Positions 54,201 to 61,777 of a stretch of 64,000 bases of DNA are shown here, piece after piece. The translations under genes and the position numbers were made by a program. The notes under the pieces are model-generated. The model was given only the letters and a program-made list of their open reading frames with translations. It was not told where the DNA came from and did no database searches. Origin of the DNA: Moorena producens 3L (GTDB taxonomy: Bacteria > Cyanobacteriota > Cyanobacteriia > Cyanobacteriales > Coleofasciculaceae); contig NZ_GL890967.1 in NCBI RefSeq assembly GCF_000211815.1, positions 34,973 to 98,972 on the forward strand, read 5' to 3'. The number at the start of each line of letters is the position of its first letter. Within the stretch, counting starts at the first letter, position 1.

Positions 54201-54443
54201 ACATTGCCCCTAGAACAAAAGTTCAGTAAAGTTACTTGACAAATTTAATTTTATATGCATTAAGGAAAATCCCTGGATTGGTATAGGGTTTTTAAATGAA
54301 TTGTAAACAGCGATTACAGTTTTTTCCATTCCCAAAAATCTCTATATAGCTCTTGCCTGTTGCCTGTTGCCTCGTAAGCATTCAGCTATCAGCGTGTCGC
54401 GTATCAGCCACAGGATTTGGTCTATGGTCACCCTCAGAAAATG

Positions 54444-54496
54444 GCGTTGCTGATTCTGGGTATGGGGCGCGGAATCATACCCAGAATCAGCAACGC
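54444..54496. mobile_element. Minimal palindromic derivative of the MITE
   Basis: GCGTTGCTGATTCTGGGTAT and its exact complement form a 21-bp perfect inverted repeat around an 11-bp loop (53 bp in all). The arm equals the left end of the MITEs at 421 and 3095, so this is an end-only derivative. Confidence 0.75.
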
Positions 54497-54581
54497 TACT
54501 TTAGCTGCTATCAGCTATCAACAAGCTGACCGCTGACCGCTGACTGCTGAATGCTGACCTACTCCCTGTTCCCTTTGCTAT

Positions 54582-54597
54582 TGTGATCCAGATCACA
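54582..54597 (+). promoter_or_regulatory. CRP/SyCRP1-type operator
   Basis: TGTGATCCAGATCACA is TGTGA-N6-TCACA, palindromic except at the two central bases, and matches the known cAMP receptor protein consensus. It is centred 134 bp before the first peptide start. A TATATT at 54667-54672 could be the -10 element, placing the site near -90, a known class I spacing. Confidence 0.7.
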
Positions 54598-54723
54598 CCA
54601 ATCGGTCTGGAAAATCACTAAGGTGGGTGAGCTAAGTCGGTGCAGTGAAATTATTGTGGACTGTAGTATATTCACATCAACTTTAAAGAAGTTTTAGATA
54701 ACTGCTGGAGGAAATAGGTAATT

Positions 54724-54825
54724 ATGAGTAGTCAACAAATTCGCTTCGCTACTATCACCGTTATTGATATCGCTCTGTTGTTTAGCGCCCCCCTGTTAGT
54801 ACAATTCATTTCACGGATGCCCTGA
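54724..54825 (+). CDS. 33-residue hydrophobic peptide, copy 1
   Basis: It reads MSSQQIRFAT, then ITVIDIALLFSAPLLVQFI, then SRMP: a polar basic start, one membrane-length hydrophobic helix with a buried Asp, and a short basic tail. A strong ribosome-binding site, GGAGGAAAT, is at 54707-54715. It is the first of four identical peptides encoded in a 182-bp tandem array behind a CRP-type site. No known photosynthetic small subunit matches from memory. Candidates are a small membrane regulator or a type I-toxin-like peptide; neither is shown. Confidence 0.72.
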   Translation: MSSQQIRFATITVIDIALLFSAPLLVQFISRMP

Positions 54826-54905
54826 GAGTGTTTCAAGAAAGCAGGCCGTGTCGAGTAGGTTTAACAAAATTTAATGTACGTTGATAAATCAGGAAATAGG
54901 TAATT

Positions 54906-55007
54906 ATGAGTAGTCAACAGATTCGCTTCGCTACTATCACCGTTATTGATATCGCTCTGTTGTTTAGCGCCCCCCTGTTAGTACAATTTATTTCACGGAT
55001 GCCCTGA
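54906..55007 (+). CDS. 33-residue hydrophobic peptide, copy 2
   Basis: The same peptide as copy 1. The DNA differs from copy 1 at two synonymous sites (CAA to CAG for Gln-5, TTC to TTT for the Phe near the C-terminus). Its own ribosome-binding site, AGGAAATAGG, is at 54892-54901. Confidence 0.72.
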   Translation: MSSQQIRFATITVIDIALLFSAPLLVQFISRMP

Positions 55008-55087
55008 GAGAGTTTCAAGAAAGCAGGCCGTGTCGAGTAGGTTTAACAAAATTTAATGTACGTTGATAAATCAGGAAATAGGTAATT

Positions 55088-55189
55088 ATGAGTAGTCAAC
55101 AGATTCGCTTCGCTACTATCACCGTTATTGATATCGCTCTGTTGTTTAGCGCCCCCCTGTTGGTACAATTCATTTCACGGATGCCCTGA
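55088..55189 (+). CDS. 33-residue hydrophobic peptide, copy 3
   Basis: The same peptide again. Compared with copy 2 the changes are synonymous (TTA to TTG for Leu, TTT to TTC for Phe). The ribosome-binding site AGGAAATAGG lies upstream as in copy 2. Confidence 0.72.
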   Translation: MSSQQIRFATITVIDIALLFSAPLLVQFISRMP

Positions 55190-55269
55190 GAGAGTTTCAA
55201 GAAACCAGGCAGTGTCGATTAGGGTTAAGAAAATTTAAGCTACCTTGATAAATGAGGAAATAAGTAATT

Positions 55270-55371
55270 ATGAGTAGTCAACAGATTCGCTTCGCTACTA
55301 TCACCGTTATTGATATCGCTCTGTTGTTTAGCGCCCCCCTGTTGGTACAATTCATTTCACGGATGCCCTGA
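55270..55371 (+). CDS. 33-residue hydrophobic peptide, copy 4
   Basis: Identical in coding DNA to copy 3, although the spacer before it has diverged most. The ribosome-binding site reads AGGAAATAAG. It is the last copy before the heptamer tract. Confidence 0.72.
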   Translation: MSSQQIRFATITVIDIALLFSAPLLVQFISRMP

Positions 55372-55435
55372 GAGAGTTTCAAGAAAGCAGGCCGTGTCGA
55401 GTAGGTTTAACAAAATTTAAGGTACCTTATATAGC

Positions 55436-55915
55436 AAAGGGAGTAGGGAGTAGGGAGTAGGGAGTAGGGAAGAAAAATTATCAAAATTTCGACACAGATT
55501 GCTATAAATTTAATATAAAGGCCGTTGCGTCAGTCTCTGAATGAATAGGAGTAGAGTGGGCATCCTGCCCGCACGAAAATATTGGGCATCCTGCCCGCAC
55601 GAAAATAGATTGAAACTGGCTTGATGCCAGTGCCACGCCTGATCCCCATTCCACAGGTGCGCTTAAAATCATTCCATTATAGAGTGGGCATCCTGCCCGC
55701 ACGAAAATAAGCATGAAACTGGCAAGATGCCAGTTCTACCAAGATACCTATTCCACAGGTGCGCTTAAAATCATTCCATTATAGAGTGGGCATTCTGCCC
55801 CCACGAAAATAGATTGAAACTGGCAAGATGCCCGCGCGAAAATAGATTGAAACTGGCAAGATGCCAGTTCTACCAAGATCCCCATTCCACAGGTGTGCTT
55901 AAAATCATTCCATTA
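55436..55915. repeat. GGGAGTA heptamers and tandem GGGCATCCTGCCC repeats
   Basis: GGGAGTA words fill 55438-55470. From about 55553 a unit of about 100-126 bp is repeated three times with deletions: GAGTGGGCATCCTGCCCGCA, CGAAAATAGATTGAAACTGG, CAAGATGCCAGTTCTACC, CCATTCCACAGGTGCGCTTA, AAATCATTCCATTATA. GGGCATCCTGCCC and CTGGCAAGATGCCAG are short palindromes. Unit lengths vary and there are no unique spacers, so it is not a CRISPR. It probably spreads as a small repeat family. Confidence 0.75.
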
Positions 55916-56007
55916 TTAAGCAACGCCATATAAAGCGCTATTTTCTATAAAAACTGTTGTAAACTGAAAGTTGTTGTCAAATTCAGCAAGTTTAGCGAAA
56001 TAACTTG

Positions 56008-56412
56008 ATGACTACACTTACATCAGAACAGATTTCCAAGTTACGTTCCGAACTGGCAAATAATCCACAAGCACTAGAAGCTCTTGAGGTAATCGAAGAG
56101 TGGGATGGTGATTTAGCTGATGCTGCTGAATCCCTAGCCACTCGCAATGGCATTGAAGGAGTAGAAGATAAGGGTGACTTGCGTTGGTTTACTCAGATCC
56201 TTAGGCAGTGTCATGGTCATATCTGTCAGCCAAAATATAAAAAATTTAGAGAAAACTACTTGCCTGCACTTATAGGAGTAATAGCTGAGTTCTTGGCGGG
56301 ATCACTGGAATTTAAACCTCTAGTAGCCGGACTAATGGCTACTCCAATTGCTATCTATATTGAGCAAGAAGGCATCGAAAAATTCTGCCAATCTTACAAT
56401 CCTAACCCCTAA
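56008..56412 (+). CDS. Conserved protein of unknown function next to TPR-CHAT
   Basis: A 134-residue protein from ATG 56008. Residues 1-75 are helical and acidic (SEQISKLRSELANNPQALEA, EEWDGDLADAAESLATRNG, DLRWFTQILRQCHGHICQP). Residues 90-120 are hydrophobic (LPALIGVIAEFLAG, LVAGLMATPIAIYI) and may touch or enter a membrane. The helical half resembles small adaptor-like domains. It converges with, and overlaps by 4 bp, the 3' end of the TPR-CHAT gene, so the two may be functionally linked. No function is known to me. Confidence 0.65.
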   Translation: MTTLTSEQISKLRSELANNPQALEALEVIEEWDGDLADAAESLATRNGIEGVEDKGDLRWFTQILRQCHGHICQPKYKKFRENYLPALIGVIAEFLAGSLEFKPLVAGLMATPIAIYIEQEGIEKFCQSYNPNP

Positions 56413-58058
56413 GTGCCTGTAGCTACGGAAGCTGCCCAATAATAGGGGTTAGCAAAAGGATAGGGTTGGCGCTTAATGGCAGCATATAGTAAGTCATTGA
56501 ATTTGCGACGATCGCGCTTATTGTTTTCAAATATTTGAGCCATCAAACCCTTAAATTTTTGACTTTTTTGGATTCTTGCCAAGGTTTTACTGTTCAGTGT
56601 TCGTAACCAGAATTGGGCGTTAACTAAGGCAGTTGAAACATCCCCATCTTCTAACGTTGGCAGTCGTTTGAGGTTTTTGTATAATTTGATCACTAACAAA
56701 GCAGTGGCAAGAGGATCGACTTTCCAGAGGGTGCTGACAACGCTAGGGCTACCTGCATAGAGAAAACCGCTAGGCAAACCAATATATTCATCTAAACCAC
56801 TAGGTAATCCAGTATCTTCGTCTTTGTTACTTGATTCTTGGTTACTGGAAAGGGTCATCGCAGTTTCACAGGCAGAAAGAATGACAATAAGACATTGACT
56901 GAGATCAAGTTTAAAGATTTTATACAAGGTTAGGTCTGCATCTGCTAAAAGTAGGGCTGATTCTAGGGGAGATTGAGATTTGAACGTGCCATGACAGGAA
57001 AAGTGGACACAGTGAGCAGAGCGGAGTTGCTTGATATTTTGATTTAGCTTGGCTTCGGTTGCGTCTGCTTCAGCAAGAACAATACTGTGGTTGGGGTCAA
57101 AGTATTGTCGGATTTTATCAACTTCTAGTTTCGAGCCAGGCAATGGTTTTGCTTCAGGTCTAGTGGGGTTTTGGATGGCAAATAAGTTATTGAAGTGGGG
57201 GCGCTGTTGTTCTTTTGTTAGTTTCAGTAACTGGCTACTAGGAGCATAACTTACCCCTCTTTCAAAGCGGTCGATAAGTAAATTACCTTTTGATAAAGCT
57301 AAAGCGTGGAGGGGAAACAGATGCAGGAAACGATGGGGCACTATAATTAAGCGATCGCATTTACCCCCAACTTTCTCAAATATTCCATCAATCTTGGAAA
57401 TGATGTTATCAATATCTAATATTGTAGCGAGGTCCACGAGACGAGTGGATAGATTAGTTATCCATTGATTTTTTTGGTTGCGGTAGGCATTGGTATAGTC
57501 TTTATCCCAGTCTTCCAAAGTTTTCAGCTTTTCAGGAGAGGATGACACAACTATGGGCTGCTGACTGTGACTGGTGACAATAAAGGTAAGAATATTATCC
57601 CTGGTAACATACCACTCAATAATAGCGGTGCCTTGATCAATCAGGCTCTGAATATCCCTAAACGGAATAGTTTCTACGGTTTGAGTTAGACTGAAACTGG
57701 AGTCATAGTTATCATTGATTTCTTTAAGCACCTGATCTAGCTGCTGTAGCGACTTCTGTAATTCTTGCTGTAGTCGTTTCCGTGATTCCTCTATAGATGG
57801 TCGTTGCTTTAGTTGTGTGTTATCGCTATTTCCAGATAGTTTTTCAAAAACTACTTGTAACTGTTTTTCCAATGATGGAATGTTTCGACGCAGTTGATCT
57901 AACTCGGTGATTATCCCTTGGGGAACGTTGCCTTTAGGATAAAGGTCGCGGTTGGTGAGCAGTTGCACTAGGTCCCGGGCTTTGCTGCGTTCGACTGTTT
58001 CGATGGCTTTATCCAACTGTTCTATATTGATATAGGCTTGCACTAGTGTTTGATAAAC

Positions 58059-58197
58059 GGGTGCATCTCACTTTTGCAATTAAACAAAAATTATAATAAA
58101 ATTCCCAAACTGCCTACACTACCCACCCTCCCTAAAATCCCCACGCTTCCGACACTTCCGGCACTTCCCTTCTTTTTTACAAAGATGAGATGCACCC
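58059..58197. mobile_element. 139-bp MITE with 12-bp TIRs and 8-bp target duplication
   Basis: The ends GGGTGCATCTCA and TGAGATGCACCC are perfect inverted repeats. TGATAAAC is duplicated directly outside (58051-58058 and 58198-58205). Element plus one duplication equals 147 bp, and removal restores AITVYQ-TLVQAYIN in frame in the TPR-CHAT gene. The interior is AT-rich with ACACTTCCGGCACTTCCC words and has no coding capacity. It is a different family from the GCGTTGCTGA MITEs. Confidence 0.92.
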
Positions 58198-58741
58198 TGA
58201 TAAACTGTTATTGCCTGTGCCAACATCTGTTGACGATTTGGATCATTGATTGCCTCACTGCGACTGATTTCTACTGCTGTGATTGCTTGTTGGTAGGCAT
58301 CGATGGCGGGTTGCCAGTTACGTTGGTTGAAGTGGAGGTGACCTAAGTTGCGGGAAGTTATGAGACAGTTAATCGGATCGGCTTGCGGGGTGTAAACTGA
58401 CAATGCTAGTTGGTATGCTGTAATAGCATTTTCGAGATTCTCTTACTTATCACCACGAATTCTTTAACTGTAGGCTGCGCCGAGATTGTTTTGAATCGTT
58501 GCCCACTCTTCGGGGAAGTCTTTTTTGGTGTAAACGGACAAAGCTAGTTCGTATGCTTCAATCGCTTTTTCGAGATTCTCTGCTTTATCACCACGGATTC
58601 TGTCACGGTACGCATTGCCCAGGTTCTTTTGATTCATTGCCCACTCAATAGGGAAGTCTTCTTTGGTGTAAACGGACAAAGCTAGTTCGTATGCTTCAAT
58701 CGCTTTTTCGAGATTCTCTGCTTTATCACCACGGATTCTTT

Positions 58742-59430
58742 CACGGTACGCACTGCCCAGGTTATTTTGAGTCATTGCCCAATTTTGGGGAAAGTCTTGT
58801 TTGGTGTAAACCCACAAAGCTCGTTTGTATGCTTCAATAGCAAGTTCTAGATTCGATTCCCTGTTGTGGCGGATTCTTTCACGGTACGCACTGCCCAGGT
58901 TATTTTGAGTCATTGCCCAATTTTGGGGAAAGTCTTGTTTGGTGTAAACCCACAAAGCTCGTTTGTATGCTTCAATAGCAAGTTCTAGATTCGATTCCCT
59001 GTTGTGGCGGATTCTTTCACGGTACGCACTGCCCAGGTTATTTTGAGTCATTGCCCAATTTTGGGGAAAGTCTTGTTTGGTGTAAACCCACAAAGCTCGT
59101 TTGTATGCTTCAATAGCAAGTTCTAGATTCGATTCCCTGTTGTGGCGGATTCTTTCACGGTACGCACTGCCCAGGTTATTTTGAGTCATTGCCCAATTTT
59201 GGGGAAAGTCTTGTTTGGTGTAAACCCACAAAGCTCGTTTGTATGCTTCAATAGCAAGTTCTAGATTCGATTCCCTGTTGTGGCGGATTCTTTCACGGTA
59301 CGCACTGCCCAGGTTATTTTGAGTCATTGCCCAATTTTGGGGAAAGTCTTGTTTGGTGTAAACCCACAAAGCTCGTTTGTATGCTTCAATAGCAAGTTCT
59401 AGATTCGATTCCCTGTTGTGGCGGATTCTG
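58742..59430 (-). repeat. Five near-identical 138-bp TPR-coding units
   Basis: The word ATTCGATTCC recurs at 58851, 58989, 59127, 59265 and 59403, exactly 138 bp apart. Each unit encodes HNRESNLELAIEAYKRALWV and YTKQDFPQNWAMTQNNLGSA. The copies are almost identical in DNA, unlike the flanking TPR units, so they were amplified recently. Confidence 0.9.
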
Positions 59431-60330
59431 TTTCTGTAAGCAAGGCCTAGATTGTTTTGAATCGTTGCCCACTCTTCGGGGAACTTTTGTTTGGTGTGAA
59501 CTTTCAATGCTAGTTCGTATGCTGCAATCGCTTTTTCGAGATTCTCTGCTTTATCACCACTGATTCTGTTTCTGTAAGCAATGCCCAGGTTGTTTTGAGT
59601 CCTTGCCCACTCTTCGGGGAAGTCTTTTTTGGTGTGAACTTTCAATGCTAGTTCGTATGCTTTAATGGCAAGTTCGAGATTCTCTGCTTTATCACCACGG
59701 ATTCTGTTTCTGTAGACAAGGCTCAGGTTGTTTTGAGTCCTTGCCCACTCTTCGGGGAAGTCTTTTTTGGTGTGAACTTTCAATGCTAGTTCGTATGCTT
59801 TAATGGCAAGTTCGAGATTCTCTGCTTTATCACCACGGATTCTGTTTCTGTAGACAAGGCTCAGGTTGTTTTGAGTCCTTGCCCACTCTTCGGGGAAGTC
59901 TTTTTTGGTGTGAACTTCCAATGCTCGTTCGTATGCTTTAATGGCAAGTTCGAGATTATCTGCTTTATCACCACGGATTCTTTCACTGTAGACAAGGCTC
60001 AGGTTGTTTTGAGTCCTTGCCCACTCTTCGGGGAAGTCTTTTTTGGTGTGAACTTCCAATGCTCGTTCGTATGCTTTAATGGCAAGTTCGAGATTCTCTG
60101 CTTTATCACCACGGATTCTTTCACTGTAGGCTGCGCCCAGGTTGTTTTGAGTCATTGCCCAATCGATCGGGAAGTCTTTTTTGGTGCGAACTGACAAAGC
60201 TTGTTGGTATGCTGCAATCGCTTTTTCGAGATTCAATTCCCTGTCCCCACGAATTCTGTAACTTTAGGCTGCGCCCAGATTATTTTGAGCCTTTCCCCAA
60301 TCGATCTGGAAGTGCCATTTATTTTAAACT

Positions 60331-60649
60331 TACATAGCTAGAGCGTGTCTGCAAAGTTAAAATATCACCATGGAACTGTGATCGATATCACCGGCGTTGC
60401 TGAATCAAGGAATGAATATAAGGTGGTGCGTTACGGGCATCAACCTCAGGCTTTATTTAAAAATAAGTTGTACAAATTTTCTCTGAAAAAAGTGTGATAT
60501 CTAGCTTCCAAAAAAAAACTGTTCAGGTTATTTTTACACGAGTCCTAACATTGGATACGAGGGGGTCAGAGCGAGCCCGTCCCTAACACACCCTACGCAA
60601 GATTTACTCCCTACTCCCTACTCCCTTTCCTATAAATAACAATAAAAAA
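60331..60649. other. Repeat remnants upstream of the TPR-CHAT gene
   Basis: 60394-60418 is a fragment of the GCGTTGCTGA MITE end. From about 60425 GGTGCGTTACGGG opens, and CACACCCTACGC closes at about 60598, the hairpin-type repeat also seen at 7790-7871. ACTCCCT heptamers follow at 60605-60625. No gene is seen. Confidence 0.5.
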
Positions 60650-60723
60650 AATTCGGTCAAGTTCTGGTTAAACCCAAGTCTTGACCGAATTCTATTGTGT
60701 ACACAAAAACGAGTACACAATAG
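60650..60723. promoter_or_regulatory. Two adjoining perfect hairpins
   Basis: AATTCGGTCAAG (60650-60661) pairs with CTTGACCGAATT (60680-60691). The next base begins CTATTGTGTAC (60692-60702), which pairs with GTACACAATAG (60713-60723). Back-to-back perfect inverted repeats suggest a structured RNA, a bidirectional terminator or paired operators. Confidence 0.55.
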
Positions 60724-60907
60724 GTCAACTCAATGAAATCAATTCTGATGACTAAAAACATTCCACCAGAGTTAGTCAGCAATTGCTCGAAAGCAACCAC
60801 ATTCCAACCTCTGACTTATCCTATTCCATTCTACTTCATCCCGCTTCAGAAAACAACCTTCAATCTTGATGGTGGCCAGGGCGTAAAAGCCCTGGCAAAT
60901 TCCTATC

Positions 60908-61123
60908 CTAGTCTAGGTAAAAATATCGCACCAAAGTGGTCATCACCTCACCAGGCTTTTCGGTGGGCTCGGGAGTGCTCCACTCGTAGGGATATGCGTA
61001 TTTAACGGAATACAGCGCATTAATCGTATCGTGAACCTGTTGAGGAGTTCCGATCAACAAGAGCTTGAATTGATTAGGTTTGCGACCTTGGTTGTCCGGG
61101 GTGGGGGGAATGTTTTCAGTCAT
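60908..61123 (-). CDS. Small conserved cyanobacterial protein
   Basis: A 71-residue protein. FKLLLIGTPQQVHDTINALY and EWSTPEPTEKPGEVMTTLVR match a small family I have seen in many cyanobacteria (FxLxLxGTPxxVxxTIxxLH ... GEWSxPxPxxxPGEVxSxLTRY), usually of unknown function. ATG 61123 has AAGAGAAAAG upstream. The opposite-strand frame 60733-61005 overlaps it and is less credible. The gap 61124-61409 holds AT-rich DNA and a repeated ATTCAGC segment. Confidence 0.7.
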   Translation of the reverse strand: MTENIPPTPDNQGRKPNQFKLLLIGTPQQVHDTINALYSVKYAYPYEWSTPEPTEKPGEVMTTLVRYFYLD

Positions 61124-61409
61124 CAGAATCTTTTCTCTTAAGTGGTTATAGTATTAATATATAAATAAATTAACTAATAGTCAAGGGATTTAGGAATTTT
61201 TTTTATTACGAAATATGGGTAATAGGAGAGTGTGGAAAGTGTGGTAATTGTGGGAATAAGTAAGAGGGAATAATATTAAAAGAAAGCTGATGAATTTCTG
61301 GTGTTATTATCATCAGCTTTTGTTTATAATGTAAGCACTAATCATTCAGCATTCAGCCTAATACTGAATGGTTAATTAATTGGAGTTATTTTTGGTAATC
61401 ATAAAAATC

Positions 61410-61615
61410 GGCGTTGCAGCAATTGAAGTATGAATGCGCGATCGTTTGGTTTTGGTCAAGCCCCCTAAATCCCCCAACTTTGGGGGACCCAACACAGAAA
61501 GTTTTGTTCCCCCCAAAATTGGGGGGCTAGGGGGCGGGAGACCCAACACAGAGAGTTTTTTTACCCAAAAAATTGGGGGGCTAGGGGGGCAAAATCATAC
61601 CCATAATTAGCAACG
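61410..61615. mobile_element. Diverged MITE copy C, inverted
   Basis: Begins GGCGTTGCAGCAATTGAAGT and ends ATTAGCAACG, with GCCCCCTAAATCCCCCAACT and AATTGGGGGGCTAGGGGG inside. This is the reverse orientation of the MITE at 421. A direct duplication of ACCCAACACAGA(A/G)AGTTTT is present. The ends have decayed and no clear target duplication is seen. Confidence 0.65.
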
Positions 61616-61660
61616 AAAAAAAATAAGCTTCCTATCTTTTACAACAACAAAAGACAGAAA

Positions 61661-61777
61661 GGTGACATACTCCCACACTGACCTTTACAGGTTCAGTGTA
61701 GGCTTCTTCCCAACACCACCCAACGGTATCGGCTTTCGCCTCCGCTGCGCGAACGGTTACTCGGGAAGCTTATTAGA
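61661..61777 (-). ncRNA. 3' part of a TnpB guide RNA / element right end
   Basis: On the minus strand, GGAAGAAGCCTACACTGA and TCAGTGTGGGAGTATGTCACC (quoted in part) form the last hairpin and the GTATGTCACC end typical of IS200/IS605 right ends. It lies directly after the 3' end of the group II intron. The matching 5' part and the tnpB C-terminus lie on the other side of the intron (63881-64000). Confidence 0.6.

Larger units (their letters stand above)
54826..55430 (+). repeat. 182-bp tandem array carrying the peptide genes
   Basis: The starts at 54724, 54906, 55088 and 55270 are exactly 182 bp apart. The inter-gene spacers are 80 bp. Spacers 1 and 2 differ at one or two bases, while spacer 3 differs at about ten. 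After copy 4 the spacer continues to about 55430 and is replaced by GGGAGTA heptamers. No terminator-like hairpin is seen in the spacers, so one transcript could carry all copies. This entry starts after copy 1 so that each gene stays separate. Confidence 0.85.
56409..60330 (-). pseudogene. Decayed TPR-CHAT protease-like gene
   Basis: The remnants form one original gene. 5' part: about 13 TPR-type units of 46 residues (ERIRGDKAENLEKAIEAYEL, then ALSVYTKKDFPEEWA). 3' part: a CHAT caspase-like domain with its His-Cys pair in HFSCHGTFKSQSPLESALLL and VILSACETAMTL. Lesions are TAA at 60264-60266, TAA at 58464-58466, TAA at 58443-58445, and a 139-bp MITE at 58059-58197. TPR-CHAT proteins are caspase-like peptidases, some acting in programmed cell death or defence. 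The CHAT part alone (56409-58043) keeps a 544-residue frame. The upstream limit near 60330 is by homology to the repeat. Confidence 0.85.

Noticed and set aside
54724..55371. Four small hydrophobic ORFs as photosystem or cytochrome small subunits
   Set aside because: The sequence does not match PsbI, PsbM, PsbX, PsbY, PsaM, PetL, PetM or similar proteins as I remember them, and tandem copies would be unusual for them.
55553..55915. Possible CRISPR array
   Set aside because: Repeat units of about 100-126 bp contain several short palindromes and no unique spacers. It fits a dispersed repeat family.
60733..61005. 90-codon frame on the plus strand after the twin hairpins
   Set aside because: It overlaps antisense with the better supported 71-residue gene at 60908-61123, and its sequence is not protein-like in the second half.
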